Assembly (NCBI GenBank): GCA_039029315.1 | Contig: JBCCGK010000007.1 | Span: 1-64,000 of the forward strand | Length of the DNA: 64,000 nucleotides | Source of the DNA: JBCCCJ01 sp039029315 | Lineage (GTDB): Bacteria > Bacteroidota > Bacteroidia > J057 | Direction: 5' to 3' | Shown: piece by piece, positions 1 through 9,451 of the stretch | Position numbering within the stretch: the first letter of the stretch is position 1 | How the letters are laid out: every line of letters starts with the position of its first letter | Notes under the pieces: model-generated | The model's input: the letters and a program-made list of their open reading frames with translations, nothing else | Told to the model about the DNA's origin: nothing | Database searches by the model: none | Program-made: the position numbers and the translations under genes

Positions 1-1
1 C

Positions 2-3000
2 TACATCATTGGCATTGCGGGTCTGGCAGATATCACCATTGAAGTCCTCCTGGGCAAAAGCCGGGATGGAGAGGCAAGATGGGAAAATGATGATCAGGTT
101 CGAATTGAATACAGCATCGACAATGGTCCCTTCCAGATTGCAGGTCTGTTTACTGGAAATAATCCAGCTGCAGGCGTAGGGGGAGAATTGCTAGAAGATA
201 CTGATCAAAATCCGGGGACTTTCGGACCATTTGGAACAGCTTTGACTGATGTCTTTACCAATTTTTCCTGGACTGTACAGGGATCAGGAACCAATCTTGA
301 ATTCCGCGTTGTCGTTCTCTCAAATGGAACGGAAGAAGTCGCCTTTGACAAGATCTGCATCTCCACTGCCCTGGCTTGTTTGAATGACACCACCAATGTC
401 TCAGCAGGAACCTGCGATCCTGGTCAGGTAGGCATCGTTCAGCAGACCCTCACCAATTTCTGCGGAGCGGATAGTATTGTCATCACCACCACTACACTCC
501 TGCCAAGCGATACCACCAATGTGGCTTCAACCACTTGTGATCCCGGTCAGGTTGGCGTCGTTCAGCAGACCTTCACCAATCAGTTTGGGTGTGATTCCAT
601 CGTGCTGACTACAACCACATTGCTCCCAAGTGATACGACAAATGTAGCCGAAACCACTTGTGATCCCGGTCAGGTAGGCGTTGTTCAGCAGACTTTCACA
701 AACCAATTTGGATGTGATTCCATCGTGCTGACAACAACCACATTGCTGCCCAGTGATACGACCAATGTCCCAGCCACGACTTGTGATCCCGGTCAGGTAG
801 GCGTGGTTCAGCAAACTTTCACCAATCAGTTTGGATGTGATTCCATTGTTCTGACGACAACCACATTGCTGCCCAGTGATACGACCAATGTGGCTTCAAC
901 CACTTGTGATCCCGGTCAGGTAGGCGTTGTGCAGCAGACTTTCACCAATCAGTTTGGGTGTGATTCCATTGTGCTGACGACAACCACATTGCTGCCCAGT
1001 GATACGACCAATGTCCCAGCCACGACTTGTGATCCCGGTCAGGTAGGCGTTGTGCAGCAGACCCTCACCAATCAATTTGGATGTGATTCCATTGTGCTCA
1101 CAACCACCACTTTGCTGCCAAGCGATACCACCAATGTGGCCGAAACGACTTGTGATCCAGGTCAGGTGGGCGTGGTTCAGCAGACCCTCACCAATCAGTT
1201 TGGATGTGATTCCATTGTACTCACTACCACCACTTTGCTGCCAAGCGATACCACCAATGTGGCAGAAACCACTTGTGATCCAGGTCAGGTGGGCGTGGTT
1301 CAGCAGACCCTCACCAATCAGTTTGGATGTGATTCTATTGTACTCACAACCACCACTTTGCTGCCAAGCGATACCACCAATGTGGCTTCAACCACTTGTG
1401 ATCCAGGTCAGGTGGGCGTGGTCCAGCAGACTTTCACCAATCAGTTTGGATGTGATTCCATTGTTCTGACTACAACCACATTGCTGCCCAGTGATACGAC
1501 CAATGTGGCTTCAACCACTTGTGATCCCGGTCAGGTAGGCGTGGTTCAGCAGACTTTCACCAATCAGTTTGGGTGTGATTCCATTGTCATCACCACGACC
1601 ACCCTCTTGCCGCTCCCCGATGCTGGTTCAGACAATTCTACAACAGTCTGTGAAGGCACAGTCGTAGATCTCCAAGCACTCATCAGCGCTCCTGGTGGCA
1701 GCTTCGAAGATCCTACAGCAAGTGGTGGATTGAGTGGATCTGATTTCAATACCACTGGCTTGCCTCCTGGAAACTATAACCTCTTGTATATCGTGGCAAG
1801 CGGCAATATCTGTGATGATGACACTGCAACCATCACCGTTACTGTTGAACCCAATATCGAAGAGACTTGTGTGATCAATACCTATGATACTTCTCATCCA
1901 GATGATCATGTCTTTGTCTTCTTTGATTTCCCCAAAGCTGCTGGCGGAACTTATCTCGCTGCGCGCTTTGTATGGGACAACACTCCCGGTCAGCTGACTG
2001 TCAATGCCAATGGAACTGCTACCATTTCTGGCAAAGTCAAGCTCAAGCAAGACAACAATGTCAAATTTGATGTGAACATCCTGCTCGAAAACAGAATGGA
2101 TTGGCCTACATGGTCTGGCCTTGGACGCACCTATGCCTACAAGCCTGCCACACAAGCCGTCGCCTCTCTCGAACATGTCAACTGGGATTATTATGAAATG
2201 AGTGCTGTCAGCAATCTTGTCGGCTGTGCAGGATCTACCTATGATGGCGATCTTATCAGCCTCACACATAAGCCTGCTGATTATTCCATGGGCTTCCAGG
2301 TGGGCTTCGCTGCCAATGAAAAAGATGATGATAAAGGTATTGCTGGATGGTTCTTCTATTCGGGAACGCTCGGTGGAGTCAGTGTTTCTGATTGGGGAGA
2401 CATGAATGCCGATCTGGACTGTAGCTTCTCTAATTGTGTTGATTGTACGGTTGACTTTACCACTGTCAACTCTCCTGAGATTTGTAATGGCACGGGTGGT
2501 GGATCTATCACCGTCAATGCTAGCGGCGGAAGCGGCGTCTATGACTTCTCAGAGGATGGCGGCACTACATGGATTACTGGAACGGGAAGCAATTCTCATA
2601 CTTTCAGCAACCTCTCTGGCATGATCGATCTGCGCGTACGCGACGCCAATGATCTCAACTGCCGATCCGACATTCGATATATTGATCTCACTGGACCAAG
2701 TCCTGATTTCACTACCTCAACTGTCAATGTGTCTTGTGCCGAAAATACAGATGGCTCCATCGATGTGAATGTTGTTGCAGGAAATGGACCATTTATGTAT
2801 GCCATCAATGGAAGTGCATTTGTAGGGAGTGGCAATACACACACCTTCTCCGGGCTTGCTGCGGATGATCATACCATTCAGGTCAAGGATGCCAATGGTT
2901 GTCTCTCTGATATAAGAACCGTAACCACAGGTACCAACAATCCACCTGCTTTTGATGTGTCCATTACGCATGAATCTTCTCCTGGTGCCAATGACGGAGC

Positions 3001-4330
3001 AATTACGGTAACCGTAACCAGCGGGGTGCCTTCCTTCCTTTTCTCCAATGACAATGGGACGACTCTGGTTCCAGGAGTTGGGAATACACATATCTTCACT
3101 GGTCTCGCAATTGGCGTCTATGATCTGATTGTTGAAGATGGAAATGGCTGTCAATCTACCCGTCTTCCCGCCTTTGTCTCAGGGGCAAACTTCTGTCCTC
3201 CTGCAAGCGTCATTGATGACCTCTTTACTGCCCATCCCGGCAATGATGGCAAGAATGCGCGTTTCATGTGTGAAGACCAGAGTCCTCATCTGCTTTATGA
3301 AGTAACAGGTCTCGCAGGTGGCAGCAGCATCTATCTCGACTGGGAAGTCTCTGGTTTCCAGGGAAAAGCCACAGGTGATCGTCCAACTGTAGATGGTATG
3401 GTGCCTGCAACTGATGGATCTGTCGGGGGAACAACAACTCCTGTCAGCAGCAATGCTATTCATACCTTTGATGCCAATGGAAAGGTCTTCGGTCTGGAAG
3501 ACAATGTCAACTCCATGAGAAGAATCTCCCTGGCTGTTCAGCCTTATTTTGTCAACGGCACAGTCTCTTGTCCAGCCAATCCAGATACCTGGAAAGTCTA
3601 TATCTACAAGCGTGCCAAAGCCGAACTGGACAATGCCATCGTTCCTGGAACGGCTATTGTAATCAACAGTGGAGATGACCCAACAGGAAGTATCAGCATA
3701 GATCAAACCGCTAACATCAAGGAAAACAGCAACGGTACCTTGATTTATGATCTGCACATCGATCCCAATCCAGATATCACAGAACTTGCTTCTGGACTCG
3801 ATTTATCCAATGTAGGTCTCTCTGAAAATGATGACAGCGACAATGACTTTGAAGACATCGATCTGGGACTGACAAGCCTGACCAATACTTCAGGAGGAGC
3901 GGTAACTGTAACTGTAGAAGTTACCCCCAAATTCGATCCAAACCATTCTCGCGCGGCTGACAAGGATCCAATCAATAATCCTAATGGATATTGTGATGGC
4001 GCAACACAGACCATCGATATCATTGTCAATTCTGCAAGCCCTAGAAAGGCGAATACTGCTGTCTTGCTCAATGGCAAGTCTGTCAATTTCAGACTCTATC
4101 CCAATCCGGCTGATACTTACTTCTTCCTGCAGGCATCCGCTGTTCTGGAACAGGCCCAGAAGTTCGAAATCACCAATATGTTGGGACAGATCTTGATGAA
4201 AGGACAGATCGAAGCTGGTGCAGCCCGCGAAAAAGTTGAGGTACAGAACCTTTCCGCTGGCATATACCTGGTCAGAATAACAAACGAACAAGGTCCAGAT
4301 GCATTGATTCGATTTGAGAAAATGCATTGA
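2..4330 (+). CDS. T9SS-sorted surface protein with Cys-rich tandem repeats (5' partial)
   Basis: The frame is open from base 2, so the start and signal peptide lie left of the window; about 1442 residues are visible. Residues ~128-537 are ten tandem 41-residue units, each with two Cys (TTCDPG and FGCDS in the consensus). A PKD-like stretch follows, then several SprB-like modules ending in phrases such as VRDAND, VKDANGC and VEDGNGC. The C-terminus (FRLYPNPADTYF ... LSAGIYLVRI) is a type A T9SS sorting domain. No catalytic motif was recognised. By analogy with SprB-like and other repeat-rich Bacteroidota surface proteins, a role in adhesion, gliding or matrix is likely, but this is inference. 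A hairpin terminator follows the stop. Confidence 0.85.
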   Translation, partial: YIIGIAGLADITIEVLLGKSRDGEARWENDDQVRIEYSIDNGPFQIAGLFTGNNPAAGVGGELLEDTDQNPGTFGPFGTALTDVFTNFSWTVQGSGTNLEFRVVVLSNGTEEVAFDKICISTALACLNDTTNVSAGTCDPGQVGIVQQTLTNFCGADSIVITTTTLLPSDTTNVASTTCDPGQVGVVQQTFTNQFGCDSIVLTTTTLLPSDTTNVAETTCDPGQVGVVQQTFTNQFGCDSIVLTTTTLLPSDTTNVPATTCDPGQVGVVQQTFTNQFGCDSIVLTTTTLLPSDTTNVASTTCDPGQVGVVQQTFTNQFGCDSIVLTTTTLLPSDTTNVPATTCDPGQVGVVQQTLTNQFGCDSIVLTTTTLLPSDTTNVAETTCDPGQVGVVQQTLTNQFGCDSIVLTTTTLLPSDTTNVAETTCDPGQVGVVQQTLTNQFGCDSIVLTTTTLLPSDTTNVASTTCDPGQVGVVQQTFTNQFGCDSIVLTTTTLLPSDTTNVASTTCDPGQVGVVQQTFTNQFGCDSIVITTTTLLPLPDAGSDNSTTVCEGTVVDLQALISAPGGSFEDPTASGGLSGSDFNTTGLPPGNYNLLYIVASGNICDDDTATITVTVEPNIEETCVINTYDTSHPDDHVFVFFDFPKAAGGTYLAARFVWDNTPGQLTVNANGTATISGKVKLKQDNNVKFDVNILLENRMDWPTWSGLGRTYAYKPATQAVASLEHVNWDYYEMSAVSNLVGCAGSTYDGDLISLTHKPADYSMGFQVGFAANEKDDDKGIAGWFFYSGTLGGVSVSDWGDMNADLDCSFSNCVDCTVDFTTVNSPEICNGTGGGSITVNASGGSGVYDFSEDGGTTWITGTGSNSHTFSNLSGMIDLRVRDANDLNCRSDIRYIDLTGPSPDFTTSTVNVSCAENTDGSIDVNVVAGNGPFMYAINGSAFVGSGNTHTFSGLAADDHTIQVKDANGCLSDIRTVTTGTNNPPAFDVSITHESSPGANDGAITVTVTSGVPSFLFSNDNGTTLVPGVGNTHIFTGLAIGVYDLIVEDGNGCQSTRLPAFVSGANFCPPASVIDDLFTAHPGNDGKNARFMCEDQSPHLLYEVTGLAGGSSIYLDWEVSGFQGKATGDRPTVDGMVPATDGSVGGTTTPVSSNAIHTFDANGKVFGLEDNVNSMRRISLAVQPYFVNGTVSCPANPDTWKVYIYKRAKAELDNAIVPGTAIVINSGDDPTGSISIDQTANIKENSNGTLIYDLHIDPNPDITELASGLDLSNVGLSENDDSDNDFEDIDLGLTSLTNTSGGAVTVTVEVTPKFDPNHSRAADKDPINNPNGYCDGATQTIDIIVNSASPRKANTAVLLNGKSVNFRLYPNPADTYFFLQASAVLEQAQKFEITNMLGQILMKGQIEAGAAREKVEVQNLSAGIYLVRITNEQGPDALIRFEKMH
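383..1612 (+). repeat. Ten 123-bp in-frame tandem repeats
   Basis: Ten consecutive 123-bp units encode 41-residue copies of the pattern SDTTNVxxTTCDPGQVGVVQ followed by Q-T-(F/L)-T-N-Q-F-G-C-D-S-I-V. The first copy is divergent (starts NDTTNVSAGT and lacks the NQFGC spacing). Copies 2-10 are nearly identical and differ mainly at the AS/AE/PA dipeptide and at F versus L after QQT. Synonymous differences are scattered between copies, so the array is not a simple assembly duplication. Confidence 0.95.
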
Positions 4331-4369
4331 TGCACTGACTCATCCCCTATTTTTACCGATAGCGCTACT

Positions 4370-4410
4370 CCCCGCAAGGAATTTCCTTGTGGGGGGTTAT
4401 CATTTTGGGT
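4370..4410 (+). terminator. Rho-independent terminator
   Basis: Stem 4370-4381 pairs with 4383-4394 (ccccgcaaggaa / ttccttgtgggg, one G-T pair). A T-rich stretch follows at ~4398-4406. It lies 40 bp after the stop of the repeat protein and before the next gene. Confidence 0.65.
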
Positions 4411-4486
4411 GTAACCTTTTGCCAACTAAGCATTAGGAGGAAAACGACTTTTATTCCCACGTATCTCACACTAAAACAACAGCTAT

Positions 4487-5842
4487 ATGCGGTTCGGTCT
4501 TCTAGTCTCTTTGCTATTGATAAGCAATAGCCTTCATCTGTTCGCACAAGAAAGACTCTCTCTTCCAGAAGCACTCGCTCGACACTTGGTGCAAATTTCT
4601 GTGCGGGGAAGTGGCGGGTTTCAAGGAGAATGCTTACAGGTAGCCATCAAAAACCTGAAATCAGAAATTGTGTCATTGGACATTCCTTCTGGATATATCT
4701 TCGCCAGTAAAGATAGTGCAGTACAAAACCTGATGGTAACTGCGTCAAGAACGATGACTATTGACCCATATTCTGTCAAACGGACTCGCTTATTTACCAT
4801 GTGCACCCAATCTTACAATATGTCCCCCCGGAGAGGTGCAGAATTCTTGGCAGGGAAAATGGCAGAAGGCTCACTTCTGGATTTGGCACAAAAGATTTCG
4901 AATAGAGGCTACCAAAACAGTACTGCACAATCCGCTGTCTGGACCCTTGCGAATGGAGAATCCAGTCGGCATATTTATGGGCAGGACACCAGCATGGTTC
5001 GGGACCTTGCCCTGACTGTTAGTGAAGCAACAGGCGTCCCTCTGACTGAGTTTATCCTGGAGCCAAGAAGCCATCAGATCACAAGCATTCGCACGAGTAT
5101 GGAAGTTCTGATTCCCAAACATCTGCAACGAGCCACATTGGGCTTATACGATGCGCAAGGTCAGCTTATCCGCGAATATTTTTCTCAGAAGGCAGTAGAA
5201 ATGGGGTTTATGCAATGGCGGGTTGGCGCCTCCCATAGTTTGGGGGACAGTGCTGAACTATACCTCAGATTAATGGAGGGCGAGGAACTTATCTCAGAAA
5301 AACAGGTATTTGTTTCTGATAGCATTACGCCTTTACAACGGATTCATAGTGAAGCAGTCATGATTTATTCAACCGATACAGATGTTCAGGCAAAAGTGGG
5401 AATTTATGATTCCGAAGACCGCCTGTATTTCATCCTTGCGGGAGATCGACATATCCCGAAGGGCACGCATAGAAGTAGATTTATTGCTGGAAAATCCCTT
5501 CCCTATGGGCCAGAGTACTTTGTCAAAATCAAGGTGGGTGACCAGGTTCTTGCTTCACAAGTCCTGGATGTCAACAGCCCACCTCCCACACTCTATCCCA
5601 AGCGAGTGGTAAAAGGAAAGGCAAGTTTTCACCTGAAGCAGGAAATAACAGATGGACTTCTAGCCATTTATGATGACAAGGATCGTCTCAAACGAGTTCT
5701 ATACGAAATTCCTTCTATGCGACCTGGAAATAAATCATTCTCCTATTTCTTTCAGCATCGACAGGGGAAGGGAGCAAGCTTTTTTCTACGGTTGACGGAC
5801 AAGGATGGCAAACTTGTGATAGAAAAGGAGATTCGGGATTGA
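4487..5842 (+). CDS. Secreted protein with three FlgD-like modules, unknown function
   Basis: A 451-residue protein with a clear signal peptide (MRFGLLVSLLLISNSLHLFAQ). The N-terminal half (~25-200) matches no family I recognise; it contains a region around FTMCTQ and SPRRGAEF. The C-terminal half appears to be three related ~80-residue modules. Each holds a phrase of the type LGLYDAQGQLIRE / VGIYDSEDRLYFI / LAIYDDKDRLKRV, followed ~30 residues later by AELYLRL / EYFVKIK / SFFLRLTDKDG. This is the rhythm of FlgD-Ig/T9SS-sorting-like beta-sandwiches, but the final module lacks the canonical YPNP entry and may not be a sorting signal. It sits alone, after a terminator and before an inverted-repeat element. 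Confidence 0.7.
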   Translation: MRFGLLVSLLLISNSLHLFAQERLSLPEALARHLVQISVRGSGGFQGECLQVAIKNLKSEIVSLDIPSGYIFASKDSAVQNLMVTASRTMTIDPYSVKRTRLFTMCTQSYNMSPRRGAEFLAGKMAEGSLLDLAQKISNRGYQNSTAQSAVWTLANGESSRHIYGQDTSMVRDLALTVSEATGVPLTEFILEPRSHQITSIRTSMEVLIPKHLQRATLGLYDAQGQLIREYFSQKAVEMGFMQWRVGASHSLGDSAELYLRLMEGEELISEKQVFVSDSITPLQRIHSEAVMIYSTDTDVQAKVGIYDSEDRLYFILAGDRHIPKGTHRSRFIAGKSLPYGPEYFVKIKVGDQVLASQVLDVNSPPPTLYPKRVVKGKASFHLKQEITDGLLAIYDDKDRLKRVLYEIPSMRPGNKSFSYFFQHRQGKGASFFLRLTDKDGKLVIEKEIRD

Positions 5843-5882
5843 GCAAGGATTCCCCCTCCTGCCTTAGCAGAGAAAATATTAG

Positions 5883-6107
5883 TACAGCGTAACAAATTTT
5901 TTTTATCATTCCTTCGAGAACCCCTTCACACTGGCCCAACCCCCTTCCGATACATCGGAATCTTCGACAAGGGGATTTCCCGCAAAGCCTTTTCTGTTGA
6001 AAATCAGGATTATCTTTGCCAGTTCCCCTTTTTTAAGGGGAATCCCGATATATCGGGAGCGGAAAGGGGGTTCAAGAGGAAGTAAAAGAAACTTATGTTA
6101 CGCTGTA
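5883..6107. repeat. MITE-like inverted-repeat element
   Basis: An ~225-bp non-coding element is bounded by a perfect 11-bp inverted repeat (tacagcgtaac at 5883-5893; gttacgctgta at 6097-6107). The arms continue imperfectly inward: aaattttttttatcattcc versus the complement of the right-arm segment 6076-6096, then gaaccccttc versus gaaagggggttc. Internal palindromes include ccgatacatcgg (5948-5959), ttccccttttttaaggggaa (6023-6042) and tcccgatatatcggga (~6043-6058). No open frame fits. The remaining bases 5843-5882 and 6108-6291 hold nothing I can name. Confidence 0.6.
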
Positions 6108-6291
6108 ATTAGGTTGGCTTGCCTCCTATTCTCTGGAAAGCGGAAGATCCAGACGGGAGGCTCTTCCGGCTTTTGCCCAAAAGAATGAGAACAGACAGAA
6201 GAATCTGCTTTTTTTCAAGCACCAGGAATCTGTGCCAGGCAGGAGGCCGGTCAAGGGTTCACAGGATATTTTCTCAAAAATCGTAGAGGAA

Positions 6292-7857
6292 TTATCTAAT
6301 CAGCACCTTTTCAGACAGTATTCCCTTCGAACTTTCCATAGTCCAGAGATAAATACCAGGACTGAGGTCAGCTGTAGAGATAGTCATATGTCGAAAAGAG
6401 GGTCCAATGTTGACTTGATGGATAACTCTACCTGAGAGGTCAATCAATGTTAAGGAGCTGGATGCATTCACACAATTTCCTTGTTGTAGATCAAGCTCAA
6501 ATTGTGCGTCATGATGTCTGATCTTGAGGCCACACATTTCCTCCAGGTCTGAGAGACCTGAGATAAGAGAAAATTCAGCAATGCTCACATCAGCGTTCAA
6601 GGGTTGGGCAAGAGTCGCCAGGGTGGCTACTGCAGCCTTGACCACTTGATGAAAAAAGTTCATATTGATGGTAGCGACAGAATCGCCAGGAGAGTGGTAG
6701 TTATGATTTCGAAATTCTGCTCCATCGGTCAACATTAAGGCAGGACGGTTGGTTTGCCAAAAGGGGGCATGATCACTCCGTAAGAGGTCAGGGGTCAACA
6801 AACCATTGGCAGGGGTTACGAAAGATCGCACCAATAAGTCTGGCACATATGCCATCGCACAACTATCAAACTTCAGGCGTAAGGGATTGGATTGGTCATT
6901 GGATACACTTGTGATAAAATTTCCCCGAAAGCTATCCTGGGCAACCTCATTATAGAGGGTGGGAAAAAGCTGCTCGAAGCCCGTGGGAAATTGCTGGGAA
7001 TTGGGACGATCATCATAGTAGCCAATCATTTCAAAATTAAGGACCCCATCAATGACTTCATAGGCCGGAATTTCATCTGTAACATATGCGATGCTCCCTT
7101 GCAGGCCTGTTTCTTCCTGATCAAAACCAATAAACCGCAATGAATGGGCAAATTCATATTGGGAAAGAATTCGGGCACATTCCATCACGCCTACTGTCCC
7201 AGAGCCATTGTCATCGGCAGCATCTGTTCCGCTCACCCCATCAAAATGTGCATCGACCAGATAGCTAATGCTTTCATGCTTCAAGCCCACTCTTCGGCCA
7301 ATGATATTTTCCAGGGTATAAGTTCCCAGATTTTTTTGATGACGATAGGCCTCCAATTCTCCCTGAGTAAAAATGGATTCCAGGGAGTCCTTGACTGCAT
7401 TGAGGTGATCCAGGGCAGGTCCAGGAGTGGATGTCCGCTCTTGGGCCAGCCAGAGCAGATCGTTTTTCATTCGGGTGCTATCTACTTGATCTACCATTGA
7501 CTGAATGTCTATGGTATACCCATCGTTGACAATAATTTTTACTCGATGGTCCAGAAAATTGATGGGGTGCGGAGCGATCCAGACGATTGACTTATCGGTT
7601 CCAGGTGCAATAGAAGGTCCCACATCTCCTGTGGCTGCTGAAAAATCTGCTGTGAATGTTTCTCCAGCATCATCGGACAACAACGCCCAGACTTCCAAAC
7701 TATCATTTTCTGCATCTGACAAATCAAATCGCACTTCCAGGCGTCGATCTCTGTATTCATATTCGGCTGACATATGCGAGATCACAGGCGCTTGATTTTG
7801 GCTCCATCCTATACTGGATAACAAAGAGAGGCATGTCAAGGAGAGTAGGAATTTCAT
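6292..7857 (-). CDS. M28 family metallopeptidase with T9SS sorting domain
   Basis: A 521-residue secreted zinc aminopeptidase-like protein. The start is set at the ATG ending at 7857 because it begins a signal peptide (MKFLLSLTCLSLLSSIGWSQ); an upstream in-frame start would only add a non-signal leader. Residues ~25-110 form an Ig-like region. The M28 domain shows the metal ligands and catalytic residues expected of the family: His204 in DAHFDG, the bridging Asp in AADDNGSG, the EE pair at 248-249 in FDQEETG, and a C-terminal His in the NYHSPGD segment. The last ~70 residues (LIDLSGRVI ... LSPGIYLW) are a T9SS-type sorting domain. It is divergent from the S37-type peptidase gene, with ~270 bp between the starts. 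Confidence 0.9.
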   Translation of the reverse strand: MKFLLSLTCLSLLSSIGWSQNQAPVISHMSAEYEYRDRRLEVRFDLSDAENDSLEVWALLSDDAGETFTADFSAATGDVGPSIAPGTDKSIVWIAPHPINFLDHRVKIIVNDGYTIDIQSMVDQVDSTRMKNDLLWLAQERTSTPGPALDHLNAVKDSLESIFTQGELEAYRHQKNLGTYTLENIIGRRVGLKHESISYLVDAHFDGVSGTDAADDNGSGTVGVMECARILSQYEFAHSLRFIGFDQEETGLQGSIAYVTDEIPAYEVIDGVLNFEMIGYYDDRPNSQQFPTGFEQLFPTLYNEVAQDSFRGNFITSVSNDQSNPLRLKFDSCAMAYVPDLLVRSFVTPANGLLTPDLLRSDHAPFWQTNRPALMLTDGAEFRNHNYHSPGDSVATINMNFFHQVVKAAVATLATLAQPLNADVSIAEFSLISGLSDLEEMCGLKIRHHDAQFELDLQQGNCVNASSSLTLIDLSGRVIHQVNIGPSFRHMTISTADLSPGIYLWTMESSKGILSEKVLIR

Positions 7858-8113
7858 AAAAATTAATTTGAATCTTTGTAATCGGAAGTTCGCGAAAAGA
7901 TCAGCTATCCACAAAAGAGCGAACAATATAAATATTCAGAGACGTTTGTTTCCACAGTTTACTTCCAAGAAAAAACCAGGCTCAAATTGTCGAGACTGGC
8001 GTTCAGAACGGATGGATTTGGGGAGCAATTTCTTGGATTTGACATCGCCTTGAGGCGGTCTTTATTCTTTCCAAGATAGAGGACAGCAGGATGTGAACTT
8101 GCTAAAAATCAAA

Positions 8114-8121
8114 TATCTTTG
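8114..8121 (+). promoter_or_regulatory. Bacteroidota -7 promoter element
   Basis: tatctttg matches the TAnnTTTG consensus exactly and lies only 4 bases before the chosen ATG at 8126. Transcription from it would give a nearly leaderless mRNA. No good -33 TTTG is visible at the usual spacing. Confidence 0.5.
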
Positions 8122-8125
8122 CCTC

Positions 8126-9436
8126 ATGAAAAAACTAGTTATCTGCTCTCTTTCCCTGCTCCTGGCTCTCCTATTAATGACTCATGGCTTGCCAGCCCAA
8201 CAGGCGTCCTTATTGCCTGAGACCGATATCCTTGAACAACTCAAAGAAATTCCAGGATGCAAGGTCAAACCTCTCGCCAATTGGCAAGGACAAGGGTGGG
8301 AACTGATTCTCAAGCAACCGTTGGATCACAACAATCCCAAAGCGGGCTATTTTAAACAACATATTTATCTCAAACATACCGACACACAGGCACCTACCGT
8401 CCTGGTAACGGAAGGATATTCCCTTAGAGGCTTACGGGACTATGAATTAGCTGCCCTTCTGGGGGCAAATCAGGTTCGTGTAGAATACAGATACTTCGGT
8501 GAGTCGGCCCCTCCTAAAAGGAAAGGCTGGCAATATCTCAGAAATCAATCTGCTGCGGATGATTTGCATCGGATTCGCCAATTGCTTGGCAAGATCTATC
8601 AAGGACCCTGGATAAATACAGGAATCAGCAAAGGCGGACAAACCAGCTTGATTTATCGCAGATTTTATCCTGAGGATGTGGCAGCAACGGTGGCCTATGT
8701 TGCGCCCATGGCATTGGGGTTGGAAGATCCACGAACAGATAGATGGCAGGATTCCATTGGCAGCGATGCCTGTCGGGAGTCTATTCGTGTCTTTCAGCGA
8801 TCTGTTCTAGAACAGCGGGAAGCAGGACTTGAGGTATGGACTGGCTATGCCAAAGCCAACAAACAAACATTTCCCATAGGCGCTGAAGTGGCCTTTGAAT
8901 ATGCTGTGCTTGAATATCCTTTTTCCTTCTGGCAATCAGGAGTAGATTGTCATAGTATTCCCGCATCTGATGCTCCCCCCACTGAATTAACCGCCCATCT
9001 TCTAGAAGTAGTAGGAACAAGTTTGTATACCAAAAAAGGCATCCAGGCTTATCAAGCTCACTTTTATCAGGCCATGTATGAACAAGGATATTATGGGTTT
9101 CCGACAGCGCCAGTAAGTGATCTTCTTCGGGTTGCTCAACAAGCTAGCAATCGCATCTTTGCTCCACAAGGGATTGAGATCCCGTTCCAGGCTGGATTTG
9201 TTCCTGACATCCTGGATTGGCTGGACGAACACGGAGACAAGATTCTCTACATCTATGGAGAAATCGACACCTGGACAGCCTGTGCGGTTCATCCAAATCC
9301 TGTCAGAGATGCCTTGAAATTGACAGTCGAAGGGGGAAATCACGGGGTACGTCTCAAACACCTGACTTCTGAGCAAAAACAATTGGCTTATGAAAAACTT
9401 GAAAGTTGGATTGGCATAAATATTCAGTCACGATAA
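8126..9436 (+). CDS. S37-like (PS-10 type) secreted serine peptidase
   Basis: A 436-residue alpha/beta-hydrolase peptidase resembling the Streptomyces PS-10/tripeptidyl aminopeptidase group (peptidase family S37). The ATG at 8126 starts a signal peptide (MKKLVICSLSLLLALLLMTH). The predicted nucleophile is Ser168 in GISKGGQ, the acid is the Asp in YIYGEIDTWTA, and the base is the His in VEGGNHGVRL. The N-terminal motif QPLDHNNP is characteristic of this group. There is no T9SS sorting domain, so periplasmic location or ordinary outer-membrane release is likely. The gene converges with the next one, with only 15 bp between the stops. Confidence 0.8.
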   Translation: MKKLVICSLSLLLALLLMTHGLPAQQASLLPETDILEQLKEIPGCKVKPLANWQGQGWELILKQPLDHNNPKAGYFKQHIYLKHTDTQAPTVLVTEGYSLRGLRDYELAALLGANQVRVEYRYFGESAPPKRKGWQYLRNQSAADDLHRIRQLLGKIYQGPWINTGISKGGQTSLIYRRFYPEDVAATVAYVAPMALGLEDPRTDRWQDSIGSDACRESIRVFQRSVLEQREAGLEVWTGYAKANKQTFPIGAEVAFEYAVLEYPFSFWQSGVDCHSIPASDAPPTELTAHLLEVVGTSLYTKKGIQAYQAHFYQAMYEQGYYGFPTAPVSDLLRVAQQASNRIFAPQGIEIPFQAGFVPDILDWLDEHGDKILYIYGEIDTWTACAVHPNPVRDALKLTVEGGNHGVRLKHLTSEQKQLAYEKLESWIGINIQSR

Positions 9437-9451
9437 GTTCAGGAGTTTTCC

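Noticed and set aside
1050..1469. A 139-codon open frame on the plus strand in a second frame
   Set aside because: It is a frame shadow of the 123-bp repeats; because the unit length is a multiple of three, every frame stays open across copies.
383..1612. Regular repetition that could suggest a CRISPR array
   Set aside because: Units are 123 bp, contiguous without variable spacers, and translate in frame inside a secreted protein.
1628..2269. A 213-codon open frame on the minus strand
   Set aside because: Lies entirely inside the plus-strand surface protein; its translation has no domain and the host frame has clear domains and a sorting tail.
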